A stretch of DNA of 64,000 nt, taken from assembly GCF_001434135.1 (NCBI RefSeq), contig NZ_AZEB01000014.1, positions 1 through 64,000 on the forward strand. The letters run 5' to 3'. Numbering within the stretch: position 1 is the stretch's first letter; every line of letters starts with the position of its first letter. Below, piece by piece: positions 9,694 to 19,227 of this stretch. Position numbers and translations under genes: made by a program. A model generated the notes under the pieces. The model was not told the origin of the DNA and did no database searches. It saw only the letters and a program-made list of their open reading frames with translations. The DNA comes from Lentilactobacillus kisonensis DSM 19906 = JCM 15041 (lineage in GTDB: Bacteria > Bacillota > Bacilli > Lactobacillales > Lactobacillaceae).

Positions 9694-10941
9694 TTACGAT
9701 GCCTTTTTCAAAATTAGTTCTGGTTCCTTATGATCGGTCACCGTTTCGGGAGTAATGATAACCTTCGAAACGTCTTTACGACTTGGTAAATCAAACATAA
9801 TATCACGCATCACATCTTCAATAATTGAACGGAGGCCACGAGCACCGGTATTTCTAGCAATCGCCAACTCAGCCATCTTAGTAAGGGCACCAGGGGCAAA
9901 CTCCAGCTCAGCGCCATCTAATTCAATTAACTTCTTATACTGCTTAACTAACGCATTCTTTGGTTCAGTCAAAATTCGAACAAGATCCTTCTCATCCAAC
10001 TTATCCAAGGCCGTCAAAATTGGTAGTCGACCAATGAACTCAGGGATTAACCCAAACTTCAATAGATCTTCTGGAATAACGGCTTGCATAATATTGCGAT
10101 TATCAAGATCCGGGGCCTTGTCAGAGTCAGTACCAAAGCCAATCGTCTTGTCACCTAAGCGGCTCTTAACAATTCCTTCGATCCCATCAAAAGCGCCGCC
10201 GACGATGAACAAGATATTGGTGGTATCAATTTGAATGAATTCCTGTTGGGGATGCTTCCGGCCACCCTGAGGCGGAACATTTGCAATTGTGCCTTCCAAA
10301 ATTTTCAGCAAGGCTTGTTGAACCCCTTCACCAGAAACATCTCGAGTAATTGATACGTTCTCAGACTTCTTAGCAATCTTATCAATTTCATCGATATAGA
10401 TAATCCCATGTTCAGCCCGCTCAACGTCATAATCAGCATTCTGCAGTAATTTTAATAAAATGTTTTCAACGTCTTCACCAACGTATCCGGCTTCAGTCAA
10501 AGTCGTAGCGTCAGCAATCGCAAACGGGACGTTTAAAATCTTAGCTAATGTCTGGGCAAGATACGTTTTACCTGATCCAGTTGGGCCAATGATACAAATG
10601 TTGCTCTTTTGGAGCTCCAAGTCATCATTAGGTTCACTAATCATTTCGTTAACCCGCTTATAATGATTATACACGGCCACTGAAAGTGTCCGCTTAGCAT
10701 TATTTTGACCGATAACAAATTCGTTTAATTTATCTAAAATCTGTTTAGGCGTCAAAACTTTCAGTAAATCTTCAGGCGCCTTCTCTGGTGCAAGCTCTTC
10801 ATCAATAATTTCTTTACATAAATCAATACATTCATTACAAATGTAGACGCCTGGACCAGCGACAATTTTCTTTACTTGGTCTTGGGTTTTACCACAAAAC
10901 GAACAAGTAATGGGTCCGCTTGATTCGTTATCTTCAAACAA
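9694..10941 (-). CDS. clpX: ClpX, ATP-dependent unfoldase of ClpXP
   Basis: Unfolds tagged or specific proteins and feeds them to ClpP. Using the TTG at 10941 (10 nt after GGAGG) the protein has 415 residues; a further in-frame TTG at 10962 has no ribosome site and would place the GGAGG inside the gene. The zinc-binding domain has C13, C16, C35 and C38. Walker A is GPTGSGKT (119-126), Walker B IYIDEID (181-187). The IGF tripeptide that docks into ClpP is at 267-269. All key residues are present. It lies next to tig, the usual arrangement. Confidence 0.96.
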   Translation of the reverse strand: MFEDNESSGPITCSFCGKTQDQVKKIVAGPGVYICNECIDLCKEIIDEELAPEKAPEDLLKVLTPKQILDKLNEFVIGQNNAKRTLSVAVYNHYKRVNEMISEPNDDLELQKSNICIIGPTGSGKTYLAQTLAKILNVPFAIADATTLTEAGYVGEDVENILLKLLQNADYDVERAEHGIIYIDEIDKIAKKSENVSITRDVSGEGVQQALLKILEGTIANVPPQGGRKHPQQEFIQIDTTNILFIVGGAFDGIEGIVKSRLGDKTIGFGTDSDKAPDLDNRNIMQAVIPEDLLKFGLIPEFIGRLPILTALDKLDEKDLVRILTEPKNALVKQYKKLIELDGAELEFAPGALTKMAELAIARNTGARGLRSIIEDVMRDIMFDLPSRKDVSKVIITPETVTDHKEPELILKKAS

Positions 10942-10999
10942 TATATTCACTCCTCCATCCAAGATGGACTTTAATCACTTCATCAATCAACTATGTGAT

Positions 11000-11027
11000 A
11001 CTTTATCATATAACCATCAAAATGCAA
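11000..11027 (-). promoter_or_regulatory. Candidate clpX promoter
   Basis: The minus strand has TTGCAT, a 16-bp spacer and TAAAGT, about 60 bp upstream of the TTG start. A moderate sigma-A match; no CtsR or HrcA operator was recognised nearby. Confidence 0.4.
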
Positions 11028-11100
11028 TCAGAACGCTTGACCGTCCCCGTCCAAAGTAACCGAAGGCATAAATAGATGCCCATATTTTGGAACTAAAGCG

Positions 11101-11140
11101 AATAGCGCAATCATCCCCCGATTGGAATGGTTGCGCTATT
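11101..11140 (-). terminator. Hairpin after tig
   Basis: A perfect 10-bp outer stem AATAGCGCAA/TTGCGCTATT with further inner pairing, between tig and clpX. The downstream minus-strand sequence (CGCTTTAG) lacks a proper T run, so termination may be weak. Confidence 0.5.
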
Positions 11141-11204
11141 TGATTAACTGACTCAGAGTACAGAGCCAAGCGGTTAGCAATTAACCAACGGGGCTTTTAA
11201 AAAA

Positions 11205-12536
11205 CTATTTTTCTGAGCTGTCTTCTTTATCTTTTGAATCGTCTTTAGCTTTTGCATCCTGCTTAGAAGAATCAACAATCATGTCAATTGCTTGTTTAAT
11301 CGCAATATCGTGTTTGAGCATGTCATCAGTTAATGCCTTACGAACGGCATCTTCCTTCATGCCATATTGTTTAGCTAAGTCTTTAACTTCAGCCTTAACA
11401 TCATCCTCTGAAGGCTCGATGTCTTCTTTAGCAACGATTGCTTCAAGAACAAGGTTAGTCTTAACCCGCTTTTCAGCACCGTCTGAGAATTGCTTCTTCA
11501 AGTCTTCAGGCTTCGTTCCAGTTAACTGGAAGTACATGTCCTGATTGATACCTTGTTGTTGCATCCCAGCAAGATATTGATCCATCTGACGTTGGATGTC
11601 TTCGTTAATCATTGCTTCTGGAATATCTTTGACTTCAGCATTATCAGTAGCTTCACTGATGGCTGCGTCTTCGATTGCATCGCGGGCTTCACTCTTTTTT
11701 TGCTTCTTCAAGTTGTCCTTGATCTTTTCCTTCAGTTCTTCAAGGCTATCAACATCTTCGTCAACATCCTTAGCAAAGTCGTCGTCTAACTTAGGTAATT
11801 CCTTTGTCTTAACTTCATGGATCTTAGTTTCAAAGATAGCATCCTTACCAGCTAATTTCTTAGCTTGATAATCCTTAGGGAAGGTAACCTTAACTTCAAC
11901 ATCTTCACCAGCTTTATGACCAACCAATTGGTCTTCGAAGCCAGGGATAAATGAGTTAGAGCCCAACTCTAATGAGTGATTTTCAGCCTTGCCACCTTCA
12001 AATGGCTTGCCGTCAACCTTACCTTCAAAGTCGATCACAACTGTATCGCCTTTTTCAGCAGCCTTGCCTTCTTTAAGAACAAGTTCTGCTTGACTTTCAC
12101 GCTTCTTTTCCAGTTCAGCGTCAACGTCTTTTTGGTAAACGCGAGTGTTTTGCTTAGGGACACTCAAATCTTTGTAATCGCCAAGCTTGACATCTGGCTT
12201 AACAGTAACGTTAGCCTTAATGACCCATGGTTTGCCTTTTTCCATTGATTCAACATTGATCTTAGGTTGATCAACGGGTTCGATTTTGGCTTCACTAACA
12301 GCCTTTGAATATTCATCTGGCAATAAGATGTTCAAAGCATCTTCGTATAATGCTTCTTCACCATACATCTTAGTGAAAATTGAGCGAGGAACCTTTCCTT
12401 TACGGAATCCAGGTACCCGAATACTCTTCTTGTTCTTTTCAAATGCACGATCTAAACCTGTTTTAATTGAATCAGGACCAATTTCGAAAGTTAATTCTCC
12501 ATCATTGGTGCCTTTCTTTTCCCATTTTGCAGACAT
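11205..12536 (-). CDS. tig: Trigger factor
   Basis: Ribosome-associated chaperone and peptidyl-prolyl isomerase. The N-terminal ribosome-binding domain contains the signature GFRKGKVPR (about 44-52). The FKBP-like domain is at about 155-245 ([10 protein letters not shown] to VTFPKDY). The C-terminal helical arm ends in a highly charged Lys/Asp/Ser tail. The 443-residue length fits the family. It has its own promoter at 12595-12623 and is followed by a hairpin before clpX. Confidence 0.96.
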   Translation of the reverse strand: MSAKWEKKGTNDGELTFEIGPDSIKTGLDRAFEKNKKSIRVPGFRKGKVPRSIFTKMYGEEALYEDALNILLPDEYSKAVSEAKIEPVDQPKINVESMEKGKPWVIKANVTVKPDVKLGDYKDLSVPKQNTRVYQKDVDAELEKKRESQAELVLKEGKAAEKGDTVVIDFEGKVDGKPFEGGKAENHSLELGSNSFIPGFEDQLVGHKAGEDVEVKVTFPKDYQAKKLAGKDAIFETKIHEVKTKELPKLDDDFAKDVDEDVDSLEELKEKIKDNLKKQKKSEARDAIEDAAISEATDNAEVKDIPEAMINEDIQRQMDQYLAGMQQQGINQDMYFQLTGTKPEDLKKQFSDGAEKRVKTNLVLEAIVAKEDIEPSEDDVKAEVKDLAKQYGMKEDAVRKALTDDMLKHDIAIKQAIDMIVDSSKQDAKAKDDSKDKEDSSEK

Positions 12537-12594
12537 TCTTTTTCCTCCGAGACGAAAAGATTATTTTTACAATTCATAATTGCATAACATTGTT

Positions 12595-12623
12595 ATTTTA
12601 ACGTATTAACTACAAAATGTAAA
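12595..12623 (-). promoter_or_regulatory. tig promoter
   Basis: The minus strand has TTTACA, a 17-bp spacer and TAAAAT, about 60 bp upstream of the tig ATG and just after the tuf terminator. Confidence 0.75.
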
Positions 12624-12654
12624 ATTTATTTCGGTAACAAATAGTGCAGCACAC

Positions 12655-12686
12655 AAAAAAACTATGTGGTTTTACCCACATAGTTT
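12655..12686 (-). terminator. tuf terminator
   Basis: The minus strand has AACTATGTGG/CCACATAGTT with a 6-nt loop, followed by TTTTTT, 25 bp after the tuf stop. Confidence 0.9.
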
Positions 12687-12710
12687 GTATGTTGTCGTTA
12701 GATTAGAAAA

Positions 12711-13898
12711 CTAGTCGTTAACATCACTAACAGTACCGGCACCAACAGTATGGCCACCTTCACGGATGGTAAACTTAGTACCCTTTTCAATGGCAACTGG
12801 CTTCGTTAATTCAACTTGGAATGTAACGTTATCACCAGGCATAACCATTTCAACGCCCTTTTCTAGTTCAATAACACCGGTAACATCGGTAGTATGGAAG
12901 TAGAATTGTGGACGATAGTTTGAGAAGAATGGCGTATGACGGCCACCTTCTTCTTTAGTCAAGATATAAACTTGACCTTCGAACTTCTTGTGGGTCTGGA
13001 TTGAACCAGGAGCAGCAAGAACTTGTCCACGGACAACTTGGTCGCGGTCGATACCACGAAGAAGAACACCAACGTTATCGCCGGCTTGACCTTCATCAAG
13101 TGTCTTACGGAACATTTCCAAACCAGTAACGGTTGACTTCAAAGGTTGATCACTCAAACCAACGATTTCAACTTCGTCACCGACTTTAACAGTACCACGA
13201 TCGATACGGCCAGATGCAACAGTACCACGACCAGTGATAGTGAAGACATCTTCAACTGGCATCAAGAATGGCTTAGCGTCGTCACGTTCTGGAGTTGGAA
13301 TATATTCATCAACAACATCCATTAAATGAAGAATAACTTCTTCTTGTTCCTTGTCACCTTCAAGGGCCTTAAGAGCTGACCCACGGATAACAGGAATATC
13401 ATCACCAGGATAATCGTATTCAGAAAGTAATTCACGAACTTCCATCTCAACCAAGTCAACTAATTCGTCATCATCGACTAAATCAGTCTTGTTTAAGAAG
13501 ACAACGATGTAATCAACACCAACTTGGTGAGCAAGCAAGATATGTTCACGAGTTTGTGGCATTGGGCCATCAGTTGCAGCAACAACCAAAATAGCACCAT
13601 CCATTTGAGCGGCACCAGTAATCATGTTCTTAATGTAATCAGCATGTCCTGGGGCATCAATATGGGCATAGTGACGCTTTTCAGTTTCGTATTCAACGTG
13701 GGCAGTGTTGATTGTTATACCACGTTCACGTTCTTCTGGCGCTGCATCAATATCAGCATAGTCTTCAGCCTTAGCAAGACCTTTTTCAGCTAATACCTTA
13801 GTGATCGCAGCAGTCAAAGTAGTTTTCCCATGATCAATATGGCCAATAGTACCAATATTTACATGGGGTTTTGTTCTTTCATAATGTTCTTTTGCCAT
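12711..13898 (-). CDS. tuf: Elongation factor Tu
   Basis: GTPase that delivers aminoacyl-tRNA to the ribosome. Length is 395 residues. G1 GHIDHGKT (19-26), G3 DAPGH (about 81-85) and G4 NKTD (about 136-139) are intact. AGGAGG lies 8 nt upstream of the ATG. It is monocistronic here, with its own strong promoter and terminator rather than being in the str operon, the usual lactobacillar arrangement beside tig. Confidence 0.98.
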   Translation of the reverse strand: MAKEHYERTKPHVNIGTIGHIDHGKTTLTAAITKVLAEKGLAKAEDYADIDAAPEERERGITINTAHVEYETEKRHYAHIDAPGHADYIKNMITGAAQMDGAILVVAATDGPMPQTREHILLAHQVGVDYIVVFLNKTDLVDDDELVDLVEMEVRELLSEYDYPGDDIPVIRGSALKALEGDKEQEEVILHLMDVVDEYIPTPERDDAKPFLMPVEDVFTITGRGTVASGRIDRGTVKVGDEVEIVGLSDQPLKSTVTGLEMFRKTLDEGQAGDNVGVLLRGIDRDQVVRGQVLAAPGSIQTHKKFEGQVYILTKEEGGRHTPFFSNYRPQFYFHTTDVTGVIELEKGVEMVMPGDNVTFQVELTKPVAIEKGTKFTIREGGHTVGAGTVSDVND

Positions 13899-14018
13899 TA
13901 ATGAAACCTCCTGTTGTTTTCAAGAATTACATCAATTCGCATCAATGCATTTCTAAGTGTTATTATACTACATCTTCTGGAAAAGACAAAGTAGTCAATT
14001 TTCGAAGAATCCTTAAGT

Positions 14019-14047
14019 ATTATATCTATTGTTAATTTGTTTGTAAA
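14019..14047 (-). promoter_or_regulatory. tuf promoter
   Basis: The minus strand has TTTACA, a 17-bp spacer and a consensus TATAAT. The leader to the ATG is about 110 nt. Confidence 0.85.
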
Positions 14048-14080
14048 CAGATTATGCCTATTTTCTATAAATAATTTTGT

Positions 14081-14995
14081 TTACATCATATTCATTTGAC
14101 CTTCTGCCTGATGAATTGTTGCGAGCCATTTCAACATTGCCCGTTCACTTTCGGTATTAGCGGCAATTGTATCGCCAAACGATTGGGCAATGGTTGCCTT
14201 AACCCAGTACTGCGGATCGCTAATCACCTTGTCAAAAAAAGGATAGATGTAATTACTCTGGGTAACTAATTCTCCCTCTAATAATTGAAGTTTAATCGGG
14301 TCAGAGGCTGTATAACGCGCTTCAATTATTTGGAAAACCGTTGTTAATGATGCATACTGATTCACCGGTTTGAGCCGTGTAAGTTGAATATGATAATTTT
14401 GTTTATCTAGCCAGTTAAGCGTTACTTGATCAGAGACCTGAACCGCGACTAATTCTAGCAGGACCTGAGTTTTAGTGACTTGCCATAAGAACGGATCACT
14501 CAAAACGGTTTTTGCTGCTAGCAAATATTCACTCAACGGCAACTTCCGAGCGTCTTCGACTCCTTTGACCTGATTACAAACACCCAAGCTCCCAATATGA
14601 GCAAATTGCTTGGCTTGTTCAATTAGCTTGGCGGAATTAACCGTTCGATACTGATTTTCCGCTGCTAAAATCTTGGCCTCATAGTCTGAACTAATCATTG
14701 AATTTAACTCTCGGGCAAACATAAAGCAACTATTTTCAAGCGACATCTGGATCATTTGGGCAACCCGTTTTGAATTTTGACTCATTTCATCGCGAAATTC
14801 AATTAAAATCTGCTGAGCCTCTGCCGCCCGCTTGAGTTTCATCAACGCTTTAGCCTTAAGAAAATTCACATCAACTTGATTAGGATAGTGTTCAAGCAAA
14901 TGCTCGGTTTTGTTAACGACTTGGTCAAAATGTTTGTCCGCGTAATCTTCTTCGGCACTCATAAAGATAACCCAATCATTTTTGGTTAACTGCAC
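14081..14995 (-). CDS. Helical-repeat (TPR-like) cytoplasmic protein of unknown function
   Basis: An alpha-helical protein of about 305 residues. The first 90 residues look like TPR units (ADKHFDQVVNKTEHLLEHYPN..., then FLKAKALMKLKRAAEAQQIL); the remainder is helical with no motif I can name. No signal peptide or membrane segment. Three starts are possible: TTG 15037, which falls inside a terminator-like hairpin; GTG 14995, preceded by GTGGGGTG; and ATG 14962. I chose GTG 14995. It lies downstream of the RNase J2 gene. Confidence 0.75.
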   Translation of the reverse strand: MQLTKNDWVIFMSAEEDYADKHFDQVVNKTEHLLEHYPNQVDVNFLKAKALMKLKRAAEAQQILIEFRDEMSQNSKRVAQMIQMSLENSCFMFARELNSMISSDYEAKILAAENQYRTVNSAKLIEQAKQFAHIGSLGVCNQVKGVEDARKLPLSEYLLAAKTVLSDPFLWQVTKTQVLLELVAVQVSDQVTLNWLDKQNYHIQLTRLKPVNQYASLTTVFQIIEARYTASDPIKLQLLEGELVTQSNYIYPFFDKVISDPQYWVKATIAQSFGDTIAANTESERAMLKWLATIHQAEGQMNMM

Positions 14996-15021
14996 GATTT
15001 TCACCCCACTTCTGTGACTAG

Positions 15022-15058
15022 AAAACGAGTAATCCAAATTAATGAACCACTCGTTTTT
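15022..15058 (-). terminator. Hairpin between rnjB and the TPR-like gene
   Basis: The minus strand has AAAACGAGT and ACTCGTTTT around an 18-nt loop. The T tract is short, so it may only attenuate read-through from rnjB. Confidence 0.5.
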
Positions 15059-15085
15059 GATTATCTTATTTGATTAAGTTGTTTA

Positions 15086-16816
15086 TTAATTAGCTGATTC
15101 CGACTCTTTTTCGTTATGCTTTTGCTTCTTCTTAGAACGTTTATGATGTTGATTTACTTCCATTATTACCGGTAAAATGACTGGCCGACGCTTAGTTTGT
15201 TTGTACAAGTAATCACTGAGGTCTTCTCTAACATCCTGTTTAAGATTGCTCCAGTCGAATTCCTTATGTTCAAGGTTATTCGTAACTGTTTTTTCAATGA
15301 TGCCGGCAGCCTCCTTCATGAGATCTTTGTTTGCTTTAACGTAAACAAATCCGCGTGAAGTTAATTTTGGCTGGGAAACAATTCGCTTTTTCTTACGGTC
15401 GATAGTGACAACCGCAACAAAAATCCCGTCTTCAGAAAGCACCTTCCGATCGCGCAACACGATGTTACCAATGTCACCAATCCCAATGCCGTCAATCATT
15501 GTGTCGGCAAGGTCCTCACTGCCACTAAGCCACATTTCATCTCGATTTACCGAAACAATGTCACCCTTATTAGGAATTGTAATTTGCTTGTCAGTATAAC
15601 CGATTTGCTTAGCCAATTGGGCGTTAGCTTCAAGTAAACGATATTCACCTTGAACCGGGATCACGTACTTAGGATGCAATAGGTTCATTAATAGCTGCAG
15701 ATCTGTTTGGCTAGCATCACCCGATGAATTCATAACATCCGAAATCATCTTAACCTCACCATCTGCTCGATAAACCATATCCCGAGTCTTCGCAACAGTT
15801 GTTTCCATCGCAGTTGACGGTGTCGTTGTGATAAATACCAAGTCCTTTGGCTCAATGTTAATGTCACTCTGTTCTTTATTGGCCATCCGTTGAAGGGCTT
15901 TAATGGGTTCGCCCATCTTCCCAGTCTGAATAATGACAACCTGATCTGGCGCCATCTTATTTAATTCGTCAATTGATTCAATTAATAAATCCGACTTGGG
16001 TAACGTTAACGTCTTTAAGCGCATCGCTGTCCGAACAATTCGTTCCAGATCATGACCAGTCAAATAAACCCGTCGGCCACACCTGGCAGCAGCATTAAAG
16101 ACTTGCTGCATCCGTAAAATATTAGAAGCAACGCTGGCAACGATGATTCGGCTGTCTTGATAATTAAATGTATCATAGATATACTCACCAATCTGCTTCT
16201 CAGAAGCGCTTGGCTTTGGATTCTCGGCATTTCCAGAATCGCTCAGCAGCGCCAAGACACCTTCATCTCCCAATTGGGTTAATGCAGAATAGTTAGTTTG
16301 GTATATTGGTGCAGCCGTCTGGTCAAACTTAAAATCACCAGTATAAACAATTGCGCCCTCAGAGGTATGGATGGCAATTCCTAATGACCCTGGAATTGAG
16401 TGGGTTGTCTTGAAGAAGGTTACTTTAACATCATCAAAATCAATCTCGCTGTGGTCACTAACAACGTGAAAATCATCAAAATTCTTTAATTTCTCTGAAT
16501 CAGCCACGTTTAGCTTAGCCAACTCAATCGTCATTTCCGACCCAAACACTGGCACATCAAACTCGCTGAGGAAGTATGAGATAGCACCAATCGAATCAGC
16601 ATGACCATGAGTCAAGAAGACGCCAACAATTCGATCCTTATTCTTTTCTAAATAACTAAAATCGGGAATCACAACATCAATTCCCAAAAGTTCATTTTCA
16701 GGGTACCTCAGACCACAGTCTAAAATGTAGATACCACCGTTGATGTCTACCGCATACATGTCCTTACCGTTTTCACGGACACCGCCAATAGGCATAATCT
16801 TTATTTCGCTTTTCAT
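15086..16816 (-). CDS. rnjB: Ribonuclease J2
   Basis: Metallo-beta-lactamase/beta-CASP RNase paralog that works in a complex with RNase J1 in mRNA and rRNA processing. Length is 576 residues. The metal motif reads HGHADSIG (70-77) where RNase J1 in this window has HGHEDHIGG, so one metal-binding His is Ser, as expected for the weak J2 paralog. Later landmarks are TGDFKFD, VASVASNI (beta-CASP) and the C-terminal YLYKQTKRRPVILPVI segment. The Lys-rich tail after residue 555 is typical. It lies upstream of the TPR-like gene and downstream of rpsO. Confidence 0.92.
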   Translation of the reverse strand: MKSEIKIMPIGGVRENGKDMYAVDINGGIYILDCGLRYPENELLGIDVVIPDFSYLEKNKDRIVGVFLTHGHADSIGAISYFLSEFDVPVFGSEMTIELAKLNVADSEKLKNFDDFHVVSDHSEIDFDDVKVTFFKTTHSIPGSLGIAIHTSEGAIVYTGDFKFDQTAAPIYQTNYSALTQLGDEGVLALLSDSGNAENPKPSASEKQIGEYIYDTFNYQDSRIIVASVASNILRMQQVFNAAARCGRRVYLTGHDLERIVRTAMRLKTLTLPKSDLLIESIDELNKMAPDQVVIIQTGKMGEPIKALQRMANKEQSDINIEPKDLVFITTTPSTAMETTVAKTRDMVYRADGEVKMISDVMNSSGDASQTDLQLLMNLLHPKYVIPVQGEYRLLEANAQLAKQIGYTDKQITIPNKGDIVSVNRDEMWLSGSEDLADTMIDGIGIGDIGNIVLRDRKVLSEDGIFVAVVTIDRKKKRIVSQPKLTSRGFVYVKANKDLMKEAAGIIEKTVTNNLEHKEFDWSNLKQDVREDLSDYLYKQTKRRPVILPVIMEVNQHHKRSKKKQKHNEKESESAN

Positions 16817-16975
16817 GTTTCACCTCAAAAATTAATTTGTTCTTTTTATCCGTTCGTATTCAGCTTCTATTAGTTTACCATATTTTTGTTGAAAACCGAA
16901 TATTTCACAGTGAATTTAACGAATCATCGATTTAATCGTTCAGGTAAGTTGCATTAAAGGTAACGGCAGATAAAC

Positions 16976-17019
16976 AAAAAAGGATGTGTACAAAGCTAAA
17001 GCCTTGCACCATCCCTTTG
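16976..17019 (-). terminator. rpsO terminator
   Basis: The minus strand has AAAGGGATGGTGCAAGGC pairing imperfectly with GCTTTGTACACATCC, followed by TTTTTT, 5 bp after the rpsO stop. Confidence 0.85.
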
Positions 17020-17023
17020 AATT

Positions 17024-17293
17024 TTAACGACGAATTCCTAAGCTTTGGATCAAGTCACGGTAACGAGCAACATCTTTGCCACGTAAGTAAGCAAGTAAGT
17101 TACGACGATGACCAATCTTCTTCATAAGACCACGTTGTGAATGATAATCTTTTCGGTGTGTCCGCATATGTTCGTTGATTTCATTGATATCTGCGGTCAA
17201 AACAGCGATTTGAACCTCTGCTGAACCGGTATCTCCTTCGTGACGAGCATACTTTTTGATAATTTCATTCTTCTTCGTTTGTGTAACTGCCAT
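17024..17293 (-). CDS. rpsO: Ribosomal protein S15
   Basis: An 89-residue primary 16S rRNA-binding protein of the small subunit. Family landmarks: [14 protein letters not shown] (about 22-35), [22 protein letters not shown] (about 42-63) and the C-terminal [12 protein letters not shown]. The ATG at 17293 has AGGTGG 9 nt upstream; an in-frame TTG 3 codons earlier was rejected. The promoter is about 95 bp upstream, leaving a structured leader in which S15 autoregulation is possible but not demonstrated. Confidence 0.97.
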   Translation of the reverse strand: MAVTQTKKNEIIKKYARHEGDTGSAEVQIAVLTADINEINEHMRTHRKDYHSQRGLMKKIGHRRNLLAYLRGKDVARYRDLIQSLGIRR

Positions 17294-17389
17294 AGTTAAC
17301 AACCACCTTTTTAAATTAATCCAACAACTGAGTAAGCGGCAGTGGTACCCGACGAACTAAGTTGAAGGTCTGTGCAACGCACAAAAGTT

Positions 17390-17418
17390 AGTATAACGGA
17401 TTTTCATGAGTAATACAA
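17390..17418 (-). promoter_or_regulatory. rpsO promoter
   Basis: The minus strand has TTGTAT, a 17-bp spacer and TATACT. The transcript would have a leader of about 90 nt containing short dyads. Confidence 0.8.
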
Positions 17419-17449
17419 GGATATATTTACCCTGATAGCTTAGATGTGC

Positions 17450-17478
17450 TTGCAATCACCGCATCATTTTTGTATAAT
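17450..17478 (+). promoter_or_regulatory. rpsT promoter
   Basis: TTGCAA, a 17-bp spacer and a consensus TATAAT, about 55 bp upstream of the rpsT start. It is divergent from the rpsO promoter, with about 30 bp between the -35 boxes. Confidence 0.85.
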
Positions 17479-17533
17479 GATGCTTGTTGAAATTTAATCA
17501 TGATATTTAGAATTATCTTCGGAGGTGAACGGA

Positions 17534-17788
17534 ATGCCAATTATCAAATCTGCTATCGAACGTGTTAAAACCAACGAAAAGGCCCAACGCAGAAACGCAG
17601 CTCAATTAAGTACATACAGAACTGCTGTTAAAAAGTTTGAAAAAGCTCAAGTTGCTGGTGCTGACGATACAAAGGATTTATACATTAACGCAATCAGTGC
17701 TATTGATCGCGCAAAATCAAAGGGTCTAATTAAAGCTAACAAAGCTTCACGTGACAAGTCACGTTTAACTAAAAAATTAGCCAATTAA
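17534..17788 (+). CDS. rpsT: Ribosomal protein S20
   Basis: An 84-residue basic helical protein of the 30S subunit that binds 16S rRNA. The sequence begins [13 protein letters not shown] and contains the S20-type helix pattern [19 protein letters not shown] and the [16 protein letters not shown] tail. The start at 17534 is 8 nt after GGAGG; a GTG at 17525 overlaps the ribosome site. It sits beside holA and the comE operon, as in Bacillus. Confidence 0.97.
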   Translation: MPIIKSAIERVKTNEKAQRRNAAQLSTYRTAVKKFEKAQVAGADDTKDLYINAISAIDRAKSKGLIKANKASRDKSRLTKKLAN

Positions 17789-17797
17789 GACTTCTTT

Positions 17798-17825
17798 AGT
17801 TGTTAGTTATGCTAGCAACTTTTTT
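17798..17825 (+). terminator. rpsT terminator
   Basis: AGTTGTTAG and CTAGCAACT around a 5-nt loop followed by TTTTTT, 10 bp after the rpsT stop. Confidence 0.85.
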
Positions 17826-17864
17826 ATTACATAAAATTATGGCTGTAATCACACTGGCTTTATT

Positions 17865-17904
17865 ACACAAAAGGCGACCATCTTCGGATGATCGTTTTTT
17901 GTGT
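17865..17904 (+). terminator. Bidirectional terminator with TTCG loop
   Basis: ACACAAAAGGCGACCATC, TTCG, then GATGATCGTTTTTTGTGT: a stem with a TTCG tetraloop and A/T runs on both flanks, so it can work for rpsT on plus and holA on minus. The stretch 17905-18096 that follows holds no gene; it has only a weak long-range dyad (GGGAC at about 17977, GTCCC at about 18064). Confidence 0.75.
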
Positions 17905-18096
17905 TTATTAAGAGTGAAGCAAAGCCACTATTTTGGTCTGCTATTCTCTCCGTTTAGCAACACAACAATGAGACCGGGACATCCCTCATTTCATCTATTT
18001 ATAATGGCGACGTTGATCACCACCTTTATATTGATTAAATCTGCGATAAACGGCAGATCCCAGTCCCTTTTAATCTCACTTGGTCACTCAGTAAAA

Positions 18097-18211
18097 ACGT
18101 GCGAAAACAAGCAGAGACTTGCATCTAAAGGCCACCACCCTAATCCCCAGAGCCCAGAGATTAGGGTGGTGGCCTTTAGACTTCAGTCTCTAACCGCTTG
18201 TTTTCGCACTC
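18097..18211 (-). repeat. Palindromic element copy at the holA 3' end
   Basis: A long palindrome: outer arms CGTGCGAAAACAAGC and GCTTGTTTTCGCACT, and a perfect 21-bp middle stem (18125-18145 with 18159-18179) around a CCCAGAGCCCAGA-type loop. It belongs to the family by its outer end (AGTGCGAAAACAAGCGGTTAGA on the minus strand, compared with the consensus AGTGAGCGGAGCAAAGCGGTTAGA). The end overlaps the last six codons and the TAG stop of holA. Confidence 0.8.
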
Positions 18212-19227
18212 TTTTTCATGAATCTCAACACAAACAACTCAAACAACAGTTCTGGTGACCTGCTAGTTGATTTCATTTCCTTTTCCGTTTCGATTAGACC
18301 GATATAAGCATCTCTTAATTGGTCATAATTGAACTTTCTAACTGTTTGCATTGCGAGCTTTACTCGGTATGGATGAACCTTCAGTGCTGATGCCAAGTTC
18401 CCCTGTGAATACCCATGCTTCTGCAAAATCATCACCTGCAATAACAGCCGAAATTGCTGAATCAAAACAGCATTAATTCGAATTGGTTCATCATTTTCCA
18501 AAATTAGTCGATGATAAATATCCATCGATTCCTTCGCGTTTTTTCGTAAAACGGTATTTACCAAGTCGAAAACATTTTGTTCCATCGACCGACTCACTAA
18601 ACCATTAACAGAATCAATATCAATGACCTTAGTATCATTATTATACAGACATAGTTTAGGCAATTCACCCATCATCGTGGTCAGCTTGCCACCAGTTAGC
18701 TGCATCATTCTGTCCAAAGCATCATCATTAATCTGAAAACCCTTGGTATTTATCTGGTTAACCACTAACTTTTTAATTTCTGATTCCCGTAATTTACCAA
18801 TTTCAATCGTTGTTGCCGCTTTTTTTAACGATTTAGTAATTTTCTTACGCGAATCTAACTTTTCATACGGCGCAAAAATAACCATCACGGTCGATTCCTC
18901 TGGATGCTTTAAATAGCCTTCAAAATCATCCATATTCTGCTCAACTTTTGTTTTAACCTTTTTGCCGGTTAAAAAATAGGGACGGTTGATGATGACAAGG
19001 CGCCTTTCACCAAAAAAGGGAACCGAGATTGCATCTTCAACAGCAGCCGAGACAGAAACGTCTTCCATGTCATAGCTACCAATGTTCATAGACCGTTCTG
19101 TATCTGGAATCAAGTCAATAAAGATATCCTTGACTTGCTGAGCCAGATACGCCTGATCACCCAAAATTAAATAGACTGGATCCACATGACCCTTATCAAA
19201 TTGTTTTTTGAATTGAGAAAAATCCAT
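18190..19227 (-). CDS. holA: DNA polymerase III delta subunit
   Basis: Clamp-loader subunit that opens the beta sliding clamp. The 345-residue length and the N-terminal PVYLILGDQAYL segment (about 18-29) match the family; an AAA+-like fold without a Walker A is expected. The ATG overlaps the comEC stop by 1 bp (TAATG). After the conserved ELLFELFVLRF segment the last residues (SAKTSG) and the stop are encoded by the arm of a palindromic element, so the C-terminus may be altered from the ancestral form. Confidence 0.95.
   Translation of the reverse strand: MDFSQFKKQFDKGHVDPVYLILGDQAYLAQQVKDIFIDLIPDTERSMNIGSYDMEDVSVSAAVEDAISVPFFGERRLVIINRPYFLTGKKVKTKVEQNMDDFEGYLKHPEESTVMVIFAPYEKLDSRKKITKSLKKAATTIEIGKLRESEIKKLVVNQINTKGFQINDDALDRMMQLTGGKLTTMMGELPKLCLYNNDTKVIDIDSVNGLVSRSMEQNVFDLVNTVLRKNAKESMDIYHRLILENDEPIRINAVLIQQFRLLLQVMILQKHGYSQGNLASALKVHPYRVKLAMQTVRKFNYDQLRDAYIGLIETEKEMKSTSRSPELLFELFVLRFMKKSAKTSG

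Noticed and set aside
18097-18211. Long inverted repeat considered as a transposon or MITE with target duplication
   Set aside because: No flanking target-site duplication was seen and no transposase is in the window. The stems diverge while staying paired, so I describe it as a palindromic element family and leave mobility open.
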